DNA from: Pseudomonas frederiksbergensis
Lineage (GTDB): Bacteria; Pseudomonadota; Gammaproteobacteria; Pseudomonadales; Pseudomonadaceae
Assembly: GCF_003732665.1 (NCBI RefSeq)
Contig: NZ_MOBP01000001.1
Coordinates: forward strand, 415,466 to 479,465
Direction of reading: 5' to 3'
Length of the DNA: 64,000 bases
Shown: positions 18,969 through 28,568 of the stretch, piece by piece
Layout of the letters: each line of letters starts with the position of its first letter
Position numbering within the stretch: position 1 is the first letter of the stretch
Position numbers and translations under genes: made by a program
The notes under the pieces: model-generated
Database searches by the model: none
What the model saw: only the letters and a program-made list of their open reading frames with translations
What the model was told of the DNA's origin: nothing

Positions 18969-19407
18969 ATTGCTCCCGGAGATGGATCTCCAGCCGCCAG
19001 CGGTCGTCGACCTCGCTACCGGCCCACTCGCCTTGCAGAGGCCGGGCCGCCACCACCGTCAGCAACAATCCCCCATCACTCAAACGCACACGCCAGTTCA
19101 CGTCTTTGCCGTTGAGCTTGAGCTGGCCCTTCTGCGCCTTGCCTTCGGCGCCGAACAGCAACGCAACGCTGCCGTCCACCACCTCGCCGTGGGTCTTGGG
19201 TTCGTTGTTGAACCACACCACCAACCCATCGCCGGTCACCTCGACCTGCTGCAATTCGCTGGGGTCCGGGGTGGTCAGGCGACCGATCATCAACCCGACC
19301 ATCACCCCGACAATCGCCAAAGAGCCGATCACCCGCGGGAATAGTTTCGAACGGTTGTCCACGGGCGGCGTAGAATGCCGCTCATCTTTACCTTCGGAGC
19401 CGTGCAT
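18967..19407 (-). CDS. Conserved membrane-anchored hypothetical protein
   Basis: Up to 146 residues: a polar N terminus, one membrane span (VIGSLAIVGVMVGLMIG) and a periplasmic beta-rich domain (VVDGSVALLFGAEG..LKLNGKDVNWRVRL..DDRWRLEIHLREQ). Pseudomonads carry a similar gene between ntrC and trmL; no function is known to me. The farthest ATG (19407) overlaps the ATG of the divergent trmL by two bases. A GTG 16 codons further in (VDNRSKLFPRV) gives a more compact anchor and may be the real start. Convergent with nrsZ, whose end touches its stop codon. Confidence 0.7.
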   Translation of the reverse strand: MHGSEGKDERHSTPPVDNRSKLFPRVIGSLAIVGVMVGLMIGRLTTPDPSELQQVEVTGDGLVVWFNNEPKTHGEVVDGSVALLFGAEGKAQKGQLKLNGKDVNWRVRLSDGGLLLTVVAARPLQGEWAGSEVDDRWRLEIHLREQ

Positions 19408-19861
19408 GTTTCACGTCATCCTTTTCCAACCAGAAATTCCGCCGAATACCGGCAACGTTATCAGGCTGTGCGCCAACAGTGGCTGCCACCTGCATTTGAT
19501 CGAACCGCTGGGCTTCGAGATGGACGACAAGCGCCTGCGCCGGGCCGGCCTCGATTACCACGAGTACGCCACCCTGCAACGCCACGCCGACCTCGCCAGT
19601 TGCCTGGAAAGCCTGGGCCATCCACGGCTGTTCGCGTTTACCACCAAGGGCTCGCGGCCCTTCCACGATGCCAGCTTCGCCGAGGGCGACGCCTTCCTGT
19701 TCGGCCCGGAAAGCCGAGGCCTGCCCGCCGAAGTGCTCGACGCCCTGCCCGGCGAACAACGCCTGCGTCTGCCGATGCGCGAAGGCTGCCGCAGCCTGAA
19801 CCTGTCGAACACCGTAGCCGTGGCCGTTTACGAAGGCTGGCGCCAACTCGGCTTCAAATAA
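19406..19861 (+). CDS. trmL: tRNA (cytidine(34)-2'-O)-methyltransferase TrmL
   Basis: 151 residues, the typical SPOUT-family length. Motifs: FQPEIPPNTGNVIRLC at the N terminus, LFGPESRGLP in motif 2, and the knotted C-terminal RLPMREGCRSLNLSNTVAVAVYE in motif 3. It 2'-O-methylates the wobble base of certain leucine tRNAs using S-adenosylmethionine. The ATG with GGAG nine bases upstream gives the family start; a longer in-frame frame running back through the nrsZ region is not coding. Confidence 0.95.
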   Translation: MFHVILFQPEIPPNTGNVIRLCANSGCHLHLIEPLGFEMDDKRLRRAGLDYHEYATLQRHADLASCLESLGHPRLFAFTTKGSRPFHDASFAEGDAFLFGPESRGLPAEVLDALPGEQRLRLPMREGCRSLNLSNTVAVAVYEGWRQLGFK

Positions 19862-19875
19862 CACACATAACAAAT

Positions 19876-19963
19876 GTGGGAGCGGGCTTGCTCGCGAAGG
19901 GGCCATAACATTCAACATCATCGTTGACTGTTACAGCGCTTTCGCGAGCAAGCCCGCTCCCAC
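19876..19963. repeat. REP inverted pair
   Basis: GTGGGAGCGGGCTTGCTCGCGAA and its complement, between convergent trmL and secB. Confidence 0.92.
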
Positions 19964-19989
19964 ATTGGACTTGCTTTGACTCAGGACCG

Positions 19990-20481
19990 TTACTGAACGG
20001 TTGGAGTCTCGCCAGCCGCCTGCATGCGTTGCAGTTCTTGTGCGTACAGCGCGTCGAAGTTCACCGGGGCCAGCATCAGGGCCGGGAACGAACCACGGGT
20101 GACCAGGCTGTCCAGGGTTTCGCGAGCGTACGGGAACAGGATGTTCGGGCAGAACGCGCCGAGAGTGTGGCTCATCGAAGCGTCGTCCAGGTTCTTGATC
20201 AGGAAGATCCCGGCCTGTTGCACTTCAGCGATGAACGCCACTTCGCCGTTTTCACCGTTTTTCACGGTCACGGACAAGGTCAGCACGACTTCGTGGAAGT
20301 CGCCTTCCAAAGCCTTTTGACGGGTGTTCAGATCCAGACCGACGCTCGGTTCCCACTGCTGGCGGAAGATCGCCGGGCTTTTCGGGGCTTCGAAGGACAA
20401 GTCGCGTACGTAGATGCGCTGCAAGGAGAATTGCGGTGCGGTTTCTTCTTCGCTAGCTGCAGTGTTCTGTTGGTCAGTCAT
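19990..20481 (-). CDS. secB: Protein-export chaperone SecB
   Basis: 163 residues, family length. Visible features are [19 protein letters not shown] near the N terminus, the [25 protein letters not shown] core, and [37 protein letters not shown]. SecB binds unfolded precursor proteins as a tetramer and hands them to SecA. It is the last gene of the yibN-grxC-secB operon, 41 bp after grxC, with an AAGGATCTGAG ribosome site. Confidence 0.97.
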   Translation of the reverse strand: MTDQQNTAASEEETAPQFSLQRIYVRDLSFEAPKSPAIFRQQWEPSVGLDLNTRQKALEGDFHEVVLTLSVTVKNGENGEVAFIAEVQQAGIFLIKNLDDASMSHTLGAFCPNILFPYARETLDSLVTRGSFPALMLAPVNFDALYAQELQRMQAAGETPTVQ

Positions 20482-20522
20482 CTCAGATCCTTTCTGATCT
20501 TGGGGTCTTATAAGGGAGGCGT

Positions 20523-20777
20523 TCAGGCCTTGAGCATCGCGTCGAGCTTACCGGCCCGCTCAAGGGCAAACAAATCATCACAACCGCCGATATGGCGCTC
20601 GCCGATCCAGATCTGCGGCACAGACGTGCGCCCGGCCTTCTGGGCCATTGCGGCGCGCACCTGCGGCTTGCCATCGACCTTGATCTCTTCGAAGACCACG
20701 CCTTTGTTCTCGAGCAGGTACTTGGCTCGCGAGCAGTAAGGGCAGTAATCGCTGGAATAGACGACGACGTTACTCAT
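20523..20777 (-). CDS. grxC: Glutaredoxin 3
   Basis: 84 residues with the dithiol active site CPYC ([15 protein letters not shown]) and the conserved [18 protein letters not shown] region that binds glutathione. A cytoplasmic glutathione-dependent disulfide reductase. One base separates the yibN stop from its start, so they are co-transcribed; the same order is found in E. coli. Confidence 0.95.
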   Translation of the reverse strand: MSNVVVYSSDYCPYCSRAKYLLENKGVVFEEIKVDGKPQVRAAMAQKAGRTSVPQIWIGERHIGGCDDLFALERAGKLDAMLKA

Positions 20778-20778
20778 A

Positions 20779-21192
20779 TCACTTCACCAACGGCAGGTTG
20801 TCGCCTTTCCAGCTGGAAATCCCGCCGGACAGCTTGGCGGCGGTGAAGCCGGATTTCATCAGCTCGCGGGCGTGGGTGCCAGCGGTCTGGCCCATGGCGT
20901 CGACGAGGATGATGGTCTTGGCCTTGTGCTTTTCCAGTTCGCCGACCCGAGCGGTCAGTTTGTCGTGGGGGATGTTCAGCGCGCCAACGATGTGGCCGGC
21001 GGCGAAATCCTTGTTCGAGCGAATGTCGACCACCACGCCCGCATCCTTGTTGACCAGCCCGGTCAGTTCGCCGGTGCTCAGGCTGCGACCGCCACCTTTC
21101 ATCTCATGGGCGATCAGCAGGGCCAGCAGAACAACAAAGATACCGGCCAGCAAATAGTGGGTGGTGGCAAATGCAATCAGGTGATCAAGCAT
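20779..21192 (-). CDS. yibN: Membrane-anchored rhodanese-like protein (YibN type)
   Basis: 137 residues: one N-terminal membrane span (LLAGIFVVLLALLIAHEM) followed by a rhodanese fold (VVDIRSNKDFAAGHIVGALNIPHDKL). The active-site loop reads VDAMGQTAG and has no cysteine, so sulfurtransferase activity by the usual persulfide is not expected. First gene of the operon with grxC and secB, matching the E. coli yibN-grxC-secB order. Confidence 0.85.
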   Translation of the reverse strand: MLDHLIAFATTHYLLAGIFVVLLALLIAHEMKGGGRSLSTGELTGLVNKDAGVVVDIRSNKDFAAGHIVGALNIPHDKLTARVGELEKHKAKTIILVDAMGQTAGTHARELMKSGFTAAKLSGGISSWKGDNLPLVK

Positions 21193-21288
21193 TTAAGGTG
21201 GTTCCAGGGCGTGAAAAGTGGGCCAGTATACACAGCCCATATGGTGGGCCAAACCCCGTCCGGCGGTGACGCGGTCGGAACTTCGCTG

Positions 21289-21554
21289 TAGGACGTGTTG
21301 ACCCTCAATTGCGAGTCGCGCCGCGCCCCGTAAATCGCAAGACTAGGCATGAGGAGTGAGGTTTGGCGTTTCAAATGAGCGACGAATAACGACGGATTGC
21401 GCTTTACGGGGCGTGGCCCTCCGGGTTTGCCCTGTGAGCGCGCCATGCTGCGTTGCGGGACTCGGCAAGGAAACGACCCTTACCCACGTCCCGCGCCTTG
21501 CCTGGCACGCTCACAGGGCAAACGCGACTCGCAATTGAGGGTCAACACGTCCTA
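21289..21554. mobile_element. 266-bp three-armed fold-back (MITE-like) element
   Basis: Perfect 32-bp terminal inverted repeats (21289-21320 and 21523-21554, outer bases TAGGACGTGTTGACCCTC) enclose two further stems: 21324-21340 with 21397-21413 (17 bp, one mismatch), and 21425-21444 with 21504-21523 (20 bp, one mismatch), the latter extended by GCGGGAC/GTCCCGC at 21455/21488. As a single strand it would form a three-way junction. If the repeats begin at GGACG, each end is flanked by TA, as in a target duplication of Tc1/mariner or IS630 type. No transposase gene is inside. It fills the gap between yibN and gpmI. Confidence 0.75.
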
Positions 21555-21610
21555 AACTTGCCACTCCCTTTTCCATCGCCCTCTTTTTAACTCAGCCACG
21601 AGTGGAATCC

Positions 21611-23140
21611 ATGACTACCACGCCTAAACCTTTGGTCCTGATTATTCTCGATGGCTTCGGTCACAGTGAGAGCCACGAAGCCAACGCCGTGTACTCGGCC
21701 AAGAAGCCCGTACTGGACCGTCTGTCGGCCACCGTGCCGAACGGTCTGATCTCGGGCAGCGGCATGGATGTCGGCCTGCCAGACGGCCAGATGGGCAACT
21801 CCGAAGTCGGCCACATGAACCTCGGCGCCGGCCGCGTGGTGTATCAGGACTTCACCCGGGTGACCAAATCGATCCGCGACGGCGAGTTCTTCGAGAACCC
21901 GACCATCTGCGCTGCCGTGGATAAAGCGGTCGCTGCCGGCAAAGCCGTGCATTTCATGGGCCTGCTGTCCGACGGCGGCGTGCACAGCCACCAGGATCAC
22001 CTGGTCGCCATGGCCGAATTGGCCTTCAAGCGCGGCGCCGAGAAAATCTACCTGCACGCCTTCCTCGACGGTCGCGACACGCCGCCGAAAAGCGCCCAGT
22101 CGTCCATTGAACTGCTCGATGCGACCTTCCAGGCCTTGGGCAAAGGCCGGATCGCCAGCATTGTCGGCCGCTACTTCGCCATGGACCGCGACAATCGTTG
22201 GGACCGCGTGGCCCAGGCTTACAACCTGATTGTCGACGGCAAGGGCGAATTCAACGCCGCCACCGCCCAGGAAGGTCTGCAAGCCGCTTACGAGCGTGGC
22301 GAGAGCGACGAATTCGTCAAAGCCACTTCCATCGGCGAGCCAGTGAAAGTCGAAGACGGCGACGCCGTGGTGTTCATGAACTTCCGCGCCGACCGCGCCC
22401 GCGAACTGACCCGCGTGTTCGTCGAAGACGGTTTCAAGGAATTCGAACGCGCACGCCAGCCGAAACTGGCCGGTTTCGTGATGTTGACCCAATACGCCGC
22501 CAGCATTCCCGCGCCGTCGGCCTTCGCCGCTGGCAGCCTGGAAAACGTGCTGGGCGATTACCTGGCGAAGAACGGCAAAACCCAACTGCGCATCGCCGAA
22601 ACCGAGAAATATGCCCACGTGACCTTCTTCTTCTCCGGCGGGCGCGAAGAACCGTTCCCGGGCGAAGAGCGCATCCTGATCCCGTCGCCAAAAGTCGCCA
22701 CCTACGACTTGCAGCCGGAGATGAGTGCGCCGGAAGTCACCGACCGCATCGTCGACGCCATCGACAACCAGCGTTATGACGTGATCGTCGTCAACTACGC
22801 CAACGGCGACATGGTTGGCCACAGCGGCAACCTTGAAGCGGCGGTGAAAGCCGTGGAATGCCTGGACCTGTGCGTCGGCCGCATCGTCGATGCCCTGGAA
22901 AAAGTCGGCGGCGAAGCGCTGATTACCGCCGACCACGGCAACTGCGAGAAAATGTCCGACGAAGAAACCCACCAGGCCCACACCGCCCACACCACCGAGC
23001 CGGTGCCGTTCATTTACGTCGGCAAGCGTGACTTCAAGGTCCGCCATGGCGGCGTCCTGGCGGACGTGGCACCGACCATGCTGATGTTGATGGGCCTGGA
23101 AATACCGAAAGAAATGACCGGGACTTCGATTCTGGTCTGA
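21611..23140 (+). CDS. gpmI: 2,3-bisphosphoglycerate-independent phosphoglycerate mutase
   Basis: 509 residues, family length. The alkaline-phosphatase-type metal site is seen in [13 protein letters not shown], and the phosphoserine is about Ser64 ([14 protein letters not shown]). C-terminal metal ligands are in [13 protein letters not shown] and [11 protein letters not shown]. It interconverts 3- and 2-phosphoglycerate with manganese. A GTG three codons upstream is in frame, but the ATG gives the usual N terminus. The E. coli homologue also precedes envC and yibQ. Confidence 0.96.
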   Translation: MTTTPKPLVLIILDGFGHSESHEANAVYSAKKPVLDRLSATVPNGLISGSGMDVGLPDGQMGNSEVGHMNLGAGRVVYQDFTRVTKSIRDGEFFENPTICAAVDKAVAAGKAVHFMGLLSDGGVHSHQDHLVAMAELAFKRGAEKIYLHAFLDGRDTPPKSAQSSIELLDATFQALGKGRIASIVGRYFAMDRDNRWDRVAQAYNLIVDGKGEFNAATAQEGLQAAYERGESDEFVKATSIGEPVKVEDGDAVVFMNFRADRARELTRVFVEDGFKEFERARQPKLAGFVMLTQYAASIPAPSAFAAGSLENVLGDYLAKNGKTQLRIAETEKYAHVTFFFSGGREEPFPGEERILIPSPKVATYDLQPEMSAPEVTDRIVDAIDNQRYDVIVVNYANGDMVGHSGNLEAAVKAVECLDLCVGRIVDALEKVGGEALITADHGNCEKMSDEETHQAHTAHTTEPVPFIYVGKRDFKVRHGGVLADVAPTMLMLMGLEIPKEMTGTSILV

Positions 23141-23168
23141 TCGGCTCTTTCAAACACCGCTAAACCCT

Positions 23169-23256
23169 GTGGGAGCGGGCTTGCTCGCGAAGGCGATAGG
23201 TCAATCGACATCAATGTTGAATGACCCACCGCTTTCGCGAGCAAGCCCGCTCCCAC
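23169..23256. repeat. REP inverted pair
   Basis: GTGGGAGCGGGCTTGCTCGCGAA and its complement with a 42-bp spacer, between gpmI and envC. Confidence 0.92.
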
Positions 23257-23381
23257 ATTGGTTTTGCGGTGTTTTTGCTGCCGAACTTGCTCCAGTTATC
23301 ACACAGCCCGAAATGGGCATTTTTTTTGCGGCGCTTGGCGGGCATACTAGGCCGTCCCTTTCCCTGGTATCACCCGCCTCT

Positions 23382-24677
23382 ATGCTTCGCGTCCTGATAG
23401 CCCTCGCTCTGACTTGCCTGCTCCAACCGGCCTTTGCTGACGAGCGCGCGCAAACCCAACAACAGTTGGACGCCACGCGTCAGGACATTGCCGAGCTGAA
23501 GAAACTGCTGGGCAAGCTGCAGGAAGAAAAATCCGGTGTGCAAAAGGACCTCAAGGGCACCGAAACCGAGATGGGCAAGCTCGAGAAGCAGGTCGATGCC
23601 CTGCAAAAAGAGCTGAAGAAAAGCGAATCCGAGCTGCAGCGACTCGATGGTGAGAAAAAAAAACTCCAGAGCGCGCGCATTGAACAGCAACGACTGATCG
23701 CCATCCAGGCCCGTGCGGCCTATCAGAATGGCCGTCAGGAGTACCTCAAGCTGCTGCTCAACCAGCAAAACCCGGAAAAATTCGCCCGCACCCTCACCTA
23801 TTACGACTACCTGAGCCAGGCCCGCCTGGAGCAGTTGAAGAATTTCAACGAAACCCTGCGCCAACTGGCCAACGTCGAAAAAGACATTTCCATGCAGCAG
23901 GCGCAGTTGCTGGTACAGAAAAGCAGTCTCGACAGCCAGCGTGACGAACTCGACAAGGTCCGTCAGGAGCGCCAGAAAGTCCTGGCCAAGCTCAACGACG
24001 ACGTAAAGGCTCGCGATCAGAAGCTCGCCACCCGCGAGCAGGATCAGGCAGACCTGTCTAAAGTCCTTAAAACTATTGAAGAAACCCTGGCCCGTCAGGC
24101 CCGTGAGGCGGAAGAAGCGCGGCAAAAAGCGCTGATCGCCCAGCAGGAAGCCGAAAAAAAGCGTTTACGTGAGGCTCAGGAACAGGCCGACGCCAATACT
24201 GATGCCCCACGCAAACCGCCTAAATCGACACCTGGCGCACTGGTTTCCAGTTCAGGCGAGACCTTCGGCGGCGCATTTGCTTCAGCCCGCGGCAAACTTC
24301 CATGGCCGGTTGATGGTCGACTGTTGGCGCGCTTCGGCGAAAGCCGCGGCGACGATGCCCGGACCAAGTGGGACGGCGTGATGATCAGCGCCTCCGCCGG
24401 CAGCCAGGTGCATGCCGTTCATGGCGGGCGCGTGGTGTTCGCCGATTGGTTGCGCGGCGCGGGGCTGCTGGTGATTCTGGACCACGGCAACGGTTTCTTG
24501 AGTCTTTATGGTCACAACCAGACGCTGCTCAAGTCTGCGGGTGATGTGGTTAAAGCCGGTGAGTCCATCTCCACTGTCGGTAACAGTGGCGGGCAGGACA
24601 CACCAGCGCTGTATTTCGCAATTCGTCAGCAGGGTCACCCGAGTGATCCAGCGCAATGGTGTCGTGCGCAAGGATAA
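23382..24677 (+). CDS. envC: Murein hydrolase activator EnvC
   Basis: 431 residues: signal peptide (VLIALALTCLLQPAFAD), a long heptad-rich coiled coil from about residue 20 to 260 (Lys/Glu/Gln repeats), a proline-rich linker and a C-terminal LytM/M23 domain. The metal site is degenerate: the usual His before Asp is absent in TKWDGVMI and the HxH motif reads LYFAIR. EnvC is known to activate amidases rather than cut peptidoglycan itself, which fits. The start is placed at the signal peptide ATG; an upstream frame through the REP pair is not coding. ctpA follows by 31 bp. Confidence 0.92.
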   Translation: MLRVLIALALTCLLQPAFADERAQTQQQLDATRQDIAELKKLLGKLQEEKSGVQKDLKGTETEMGKLEKQVDALQKELKKSESELQRLDGEKKKLQSARIEQQRLIAIQARAAYQNGRQEYLKLLLNQQNPEKFARTLTYYDYLSQARLEQLKNFNETLRQLANVEKDISMQQAQLLVQKSSLDSQRDELDKVRQERQKVLAKLNDDVKARDQKLATREQDQADLSKVLKTIEETLARQAREAEEARQKALIAQQEAEKKRLREAQEQADANTDAPRKPPKSTPGALVSSSGETFGGAFASARGKLPWPVDGRLLARFGESRGDDARTKWDGVMISASAGSQVHAVHGGRVVFADWLRGAGLLVILDHGNGFLSLYGHNQTLLKSAGDVVKAGESISTVGNSGGQDTPALYFAIRQQGHPSDPAQWCRAQG

Positions 24678-24708
24678 GCACTGCATCTAATTCAGGAGTT
24701 CGTTCGAC

Positions 24709-26037
24709 ATGCTGCATTTGTCCCGCCTTACCTCGCTGGCCCTGACGATCGCCCTGGTGATCGGCGCGCCGCTGGCGTTTGCCGCTCAACCTGCTCCGGC
24801 GGCTGCGCCAGCACCTGCACCTGCGGGCACCGCTGCAACCACCAAGGCGCCACTGCCCCTGGAAGAGTTGCGCACCTTTGCCGAGGTTATGGACCGGATC
24901 AAGGCAGCCTATGTCGAGCCGGTAGACGACAAGACCCTGCTGGAAAATGCCATCAAGGGCATGCTCAGCAACCTTGACCCGCACTCCGCCTACCTGGGCC
25001 CGGAAGACTTCGCTGAATTGCAGGAAAGCACCAGCGGTGAATTCGGCGGCCTGGGCATCGAAGTCGGCGCCGAAGACGGCTTCATCAAAGTGGTGTCGCC
25101 CATCGACGACACCCCGGCCTCCAAGGCTGGCATCCAGGCCGGCGACTTCATCGTCAAGATCAACGGCGCGCCTACTCGCGGCCAGACCATGACCGAAGCC
25201 GTGGACAAGATGCGCGGCAAGATCGGCCAGAAGATCACCCTGACCCTGGTGCGCGATGGCGGCACGCCGTTCGACGTGACCCTGACCCGCGCCACCATCC
25301 AGGTGAAGAGCGTCAAGGCGCAACTGCTGGAGTCCGGCTACGGCTACATCCGCATCACCCAGTTCCAGGTCAAGACCGGCGAAGAGGTTTCCAAGGCCCT
25401 GGCCAAGTTGCGCAAGGACAACGGCAAGAAGCTCAACGGCATCATCCTCGACCTGCGGAACAACCCGGGCGGCGTGCTGCAAGCGGCGGTGGAAGTGGTC
25501 GACCACTTCATCACCAAGGGCCTGATCGTCTACACCAAGGGTCGCATCGCCAACTCCGAACTACGCTTCTCCGCCACCGGCAAAGACGAAAGCGAAGCGG
25601 TGCCGATGGTCGTGCTGATCAACGGCGGCAGCGCCTCGGCCTCGGAAATCGTCGCCGGTGCGTTGCAGGATCAGAAACGCGCCGTGCTGATGGGCACCAC
25701 CAGTTTCGGCAAGGGCTCGGTACAAACCGTGCTGCCGCTGAACAACGACCGCGCCCTGAAGATCACCACCGCGCTGTACTTCACGCCGAACGGGCGCTCG
25801 ATCCAGGCCCAGGGCATCGTGCCGGACATCGAAGTGCGCAAGGCCAAGATCACCAACGAGCAGGACGGCGAATACTTCAAGGAAGCCGATCTGCAAGGTC
25901 ACCTGGGCAATGGCAACGGCGGCGCCGACAAGCCGACGTCCAGCAGCAAAGCCAAAGCGATGCCGCAGGATGACGACTACCAACTGGCCCAGGCCCTGAG
26001 CCTGCTCAAAGGGCTGAGCATCACCTCCGGTCGCTGA
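24709..26037 (+). CDS. ctpA: Carboxy-terminal processing protease CtpA (S41)
   Basis: 442 residues: signal peptide, an Ala/Pro-rich stretch, a PDZ domain (EFGGLGIEVGAEDG to VKINGAPTRG) and the S41 catalytic core with nucleophile about Ser310 (NGGSASASEIVAG) and general base about Lys335 (SFGKGSVQTV), 25 residues apart. In Pseudomonas CtpA is a periplasmic protease that, with an outer-membrane lipoprotein partner, degrades peptidoglycan cross-link hydrolases. Its neighbours envC and yibQ also concern the cell wall. Confidence 0.95.
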   Translation: MLHLSRLTSLALTIALVIGAPLAFAAQPAPAAAPAPAPAGTAATTKAPLPLEELRTFAEVMDRIKAAYVEPVDDKTLLENAIKGMLSNLDPHSAYLGPEDFAELQESTSGEFGGLGIEVGAEDGFIKVVSPIDDTPASKAGIQAGDFIVKINGAPTRGQTMTEAVDKMRGKIGQKITLTLVRDGGTPFDVTLTRATIQVKSVKAQLLESGYGYIRITQFQVKTGEEVSKALAKLRKDNGKKLNGIILDLRNNPGGVLQAAVEVVDHFITKGLIVYTKGRIANSELRFSATGKDESEAVPMVVLINGGSASASEIVAGALQDQKRAVLMGTTSFGKGSVQTVLPLNNDRALKITTALYFTPNGRSIQAQGIVPDIEVRKAKITNEQDGEYFKEADLQGHLGNGNGGADKPTSSSKAKAMPQDDDYQLAQALSLLKGLSITSGR

Positions 26038-26038
26038 G

Positions 26039-26815
26039 ATGCGCCTGCGGTTCATCCTCGGTTTGTTGTGTTGCCTGGCGGGCGCTGCTCACGCAGAACC
26101 CGCCAAGCCGACGCCACACAAGGCTTACCTGACACTGATCATCGATGACCTGGGGCAGAACCTGCCCCGGGATCGTCGCGTGCTCGCCCTGCCCGGCCCG
26201 GTGACGACGGCGATCATGCCCGACACACCCCACGCCGCCGAATTCGCCCGCGAAGCCCATCGCGCCGGCAAAATCGTCATCCTGCACATGCCCATGGACC
26301 CGGCCACCGGCCCGTTCGCCTGGCACCCCGACCTGCCCATCGAAGAGCTGCAAAAACGCCTCGACGCCGCGTTCAAGGCTGTGCCTTACACCGCCGGCAT
26401 CAACAACCACATGGGCAGCCGCATGACCGCACAACAACCGGCCATGGCGTGGCTGATGGCGGACTTGCAGCGTCGGCACAAGTTCTTCGTCGACAGCCGC
26501 ACCAGCGCGCAAACCGTCGGGGCGGCTGAGGCGCAGAAGATCGGGTTGGCGAGCGTTTCACGGGATGTGTTTCTGGATGACGAGCGCACGGAAGCCGCGA
26601 TCTTCACGCAGTTGCAGACAGCGATAAACCTGGCGCACAAGCAGGGTTCGGCGGTGATGATCGGGCATCCGTATCCGCAAACACTGGCGGTGCTGGAGCG
26701 TGAGTTGCCGAAGTTGAAGGCTCAGGGCATCGACTGGATCGACATCAAAATGATGATCAGCGTGCGCAGCAATCGGGCGACGGCTGCGCATGGGAAGGAT
26801 GGTGTGTACCGGTAA
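26039..26815 (+). CDS. yibQ: Divergent polysaccharide deacetylase family protein (YibQ)
   Basis: 258 residues with a signal peptide (LRFILGLLCCLAGAAHA) and a divergent NodB-like fold: LTLIIDDLGQNLPRDR, ILHMPMDPATG, GINNHMGSRMTA, FFVDSRTSA and MIGHPYPQTL. The family is secreted; its substrate is unknown, though its steady association with envC suggests a wall role. It starts one base after the ctpA stop, so the three genes form an operon. An AccGGTaatcag end is followed by a REP pair. Confidence 0.88.
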   Translation: MRLRFILGLLCCLAGAAHAEPAKPTPHKAYLTLIIDDLGQNLPRDRRVLALPGPVTTAIMPDTPHAAEFAREAHRAGKIVILHMPMDPATGPFAWHPDLPIEELQKRLDAAFKAVPYTAGINNHMGSRMTAQQPAMAWLMADLQRRHKFFVDSRTSAQTVGAAEAQKIGLASVSRDVFLDDERTEAAIFTQLQTAINLAHKQGSAVMIGHPYPQTLAVLERELPKLKAQGIDWIDIKMMISVRSNRATAAHGKDGVYR

Positions 26816-26838
26816 TCAGCCACACCACAAAAACTACT

Positions 26839-26926
26839 GTGGGAGCGGGCTTGCTCGCGAAGAGGGAGTGTCAGTCGACATGAATGTTGGCTGACACACC
26901 GCATTCGCGAGCAAGCCCGCTCCCAC
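26839..26926. repeat. REP inverted pair
   Basis: GTGGGAGCGGGCTTGCTCGCGAA and its complement, between convergent yibQ and the binding-protein gene. Confidence 0.92.
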
Positions 26927-26943
26927 ATTTGAATAGCGTGGTG

Positions 26944-27699
26944 TCAGAGGTATCGCGCCATGATCTCGTCCACCACGCCGTCCTTGCGCATCTGATCCAG
27001 CGCCGCCTGTAGCTTGGCGACGATCTCATCCGGCACTTCCTTATTCAGCGCCAGGTACAGCTCGGCGCTGTTGAAGCGCAGCACGGTCTTGAGCCCGGTC
27101 ACGCCGTCCTGGCGCGCCAGATAACGCCCCGCCGGGTCGCCGGTGGCCCACAGGTCAATCTGCCCGCTGACCAGCTTCTTGGCATTGTCCTGATCGCGCA
27201 GCACCACAATCGGTTTCAACCCTTGCTTGGCCAGGGTCTCGGCAATCGCGTCGCCCTTGTAGGCGCCAATCTTGTATTTGCGCGCCTGTTCCAGGGTCTC
27301 AAGGGTGATTTTGCTGTCGGCCTTGGCCAACATGATCCAGTCATCCGGGCCGATGGGGCCGACCCATTTGAAGAGCTTCTCGCGATCCGGCAACCGCGCC
27401 ATCACGAACACACCGTAACCGGGTTTTTCCAGGGCAATCTTGTAGATTCGCTCCCAGGGAAAACGCAGGGTCAGGCTGTAGGTGACGTTGGCGCGTTTGA
27501 ACATCTCGCGGACGATGTCCACGGCGATGCCATTGATGTTCTCGTCCTGAGCGAAGTTTTTGCCGTTCTTCGCCATGTTGTAGGGCGGGAAGTTTTCCGT
27601 CAGCAGCACCAGGTCGGTGGCTGGACTTTCTTCGGCGCGGGCTGCGTTGATGAGCAGCACGGAGGCGCTGACGAGGACAAGAAATAGACGTTTGAGCAT
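26944..27699 (-). CDS. Periplasmic amino-acid-type substrate-binding protein
   Basis: 251 residues: signal peptide ending near INAARAEE, then a family 3 solute-binding fold (LVLLTENFPPYNM, GIAVDIVREMFKRANVTYSL, FPWERIYKIAL, GYGVFVMARLPDREKLFKWVGP, LWATGDPAGRYLA). No permease or ATPase gene is adjacent, so it may be an orphan binding protein or a sensor of the YtfQ/FliY-like kind. The ligand cannot be predicted. It precedes hisF on the same strand order, 75 bp away, and may belong to the end of the his transcript. Confidence 0.82.
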   Translation of the reverse strand: MLKRLFLVLVSASVLLINAARAEESPATDLVLLTENFPPYNMAKNGKNFAQDENINGIAVDIVREMFKRANVTYSLTLRFPWERIYKIALEKPGYGVFVMARLPDREKLFKWVGPIGPDDWIMLAKADSKITLETLEQARKYKIGAYKGDAIAETLAKQGLKPIVVLRDQDNAKKLVSGQIDLWATGDPAGRYLARQDGVTGLKTVLRFNSAELYLALNKEVPDEIVAKLQAALDQMRKDGVVDEIMARYL

Positions 27700-27774
27700 G
27701 TCGGGCTACCGGAATCCATGGCGTGCCCAAGAGTGCCTTGAGCCCGCCATGCTGTCCACTGGCCTGTATCGGTT

Positions 27775-28545
27775 TTAGCGCATCACGATGCCGCGATGGG
27801 CCATGTAGGCCTTGGCTTCCTGCACGGTGTATTCGCCGAAGTGAAAAATACTCGCCGCCAGCACCGCGCTGGCGTGGCCTTCGAGAATGCCGTCAGCCAG
27901 ATGTTGCAGGTTGCCGACACCGCCCGAGGCGATCACCGGAATGCCCAGCGCATCGCTGATGGCGCGGGTGACGCCCAGATCGAAGCCGTTTTTCATGCCG
28001 TCCTGGTCCATGCTGGTCAGGAGGATTTCACCGGCGCCCAGGCCTTCCATCTTCTTCGCCCATTCAACGGCGTCGAGACCGGTCGGTTTGCGCCCGCCGT
28101 GGGTGAAGATTTCCCAGCGCGGGGTTTCGCCCGGACCGGAGACCTTCTTCGCGTCGATAGCGACGACGATGCATTGCGAGCCGAAATGCTGCGCCGCTTC
28201 GCCGACGAATTCCGGGTTGAACACGGCGGCGGTGTTGATCGAGACCTTGTCCGCGCCGGCATTCAGCAAGTTGCGGATGTCCTGCACGGTGCGCACGCCA
28301 CCGCCCACGGTCAGCGGGATAAACACCTGGCTGGCCATGCGCTCGACGGTATGCAGCGTGGTGTCGCGACCATCGACGCTGGCGGTGATGTCGAGGAAGG
28401 TAATCTCGTCGGCGCCTTGCTCGTCGTAGCGACGGGCGATTTCCACCGGGTCACCGGCGTCGCGGATGTTTTCGAACTTCACACCTTTGACGACCCGGCC
28501 GTTGTCCACGTCCAGGCAAGGGATGATGCGTTTGGCTAACGCCAT
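27775..28545 (-). CDS. hisF: Imidazole glycerol phosphate synthase cyclase subunit HisF
   Basis: 256 residues, (beta-alpha)8 barrel. Catalytic Asp11 is in [16 protein letters not shown] and Asp130-type residue is in VVAIDAKK. It works with HisH to make imidazole glycerol phosphate and AICAR in histidine biosynthesis. Last of the hisB-hisH-DUF2164-hisA-hisF set, with a palindromic repeat between it and hisA. Confidence 0.97.
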   Translation of the reverse strand: MALAKRIIPCLDVDNGRVVKGVKFENIRDAGDPVEIARRYDEQGADEITFLDITASVDGRDTTLHTVERMASQVFIPLTVGGGVRTVQDIRNLLNAGADKVSINTAAVFNPEFVGEAAQHFGSQCIVVAIDAKKVSGPGETPRWEIFTHGGRKPTGLDAVEWAKKMEGLGAGEILLTSMDQDGMKNGFDLGVTRAISDALGIPVIASGGVGNLQHLADGILEGHASAVLAASIFHFGEYTVQEAKAYMAHRGIVMR

Positions 28546-28568
28546 GGGCTTAATCTCCGATTAAGAGT

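Noticed and set aside
18575..19405. N-terminal extension of trmL by about 277 codons
   Set aside because: The frame passes through the nrsZ RNA and an opposite-strand gene; the family start at 19406 has a good GGAG site.
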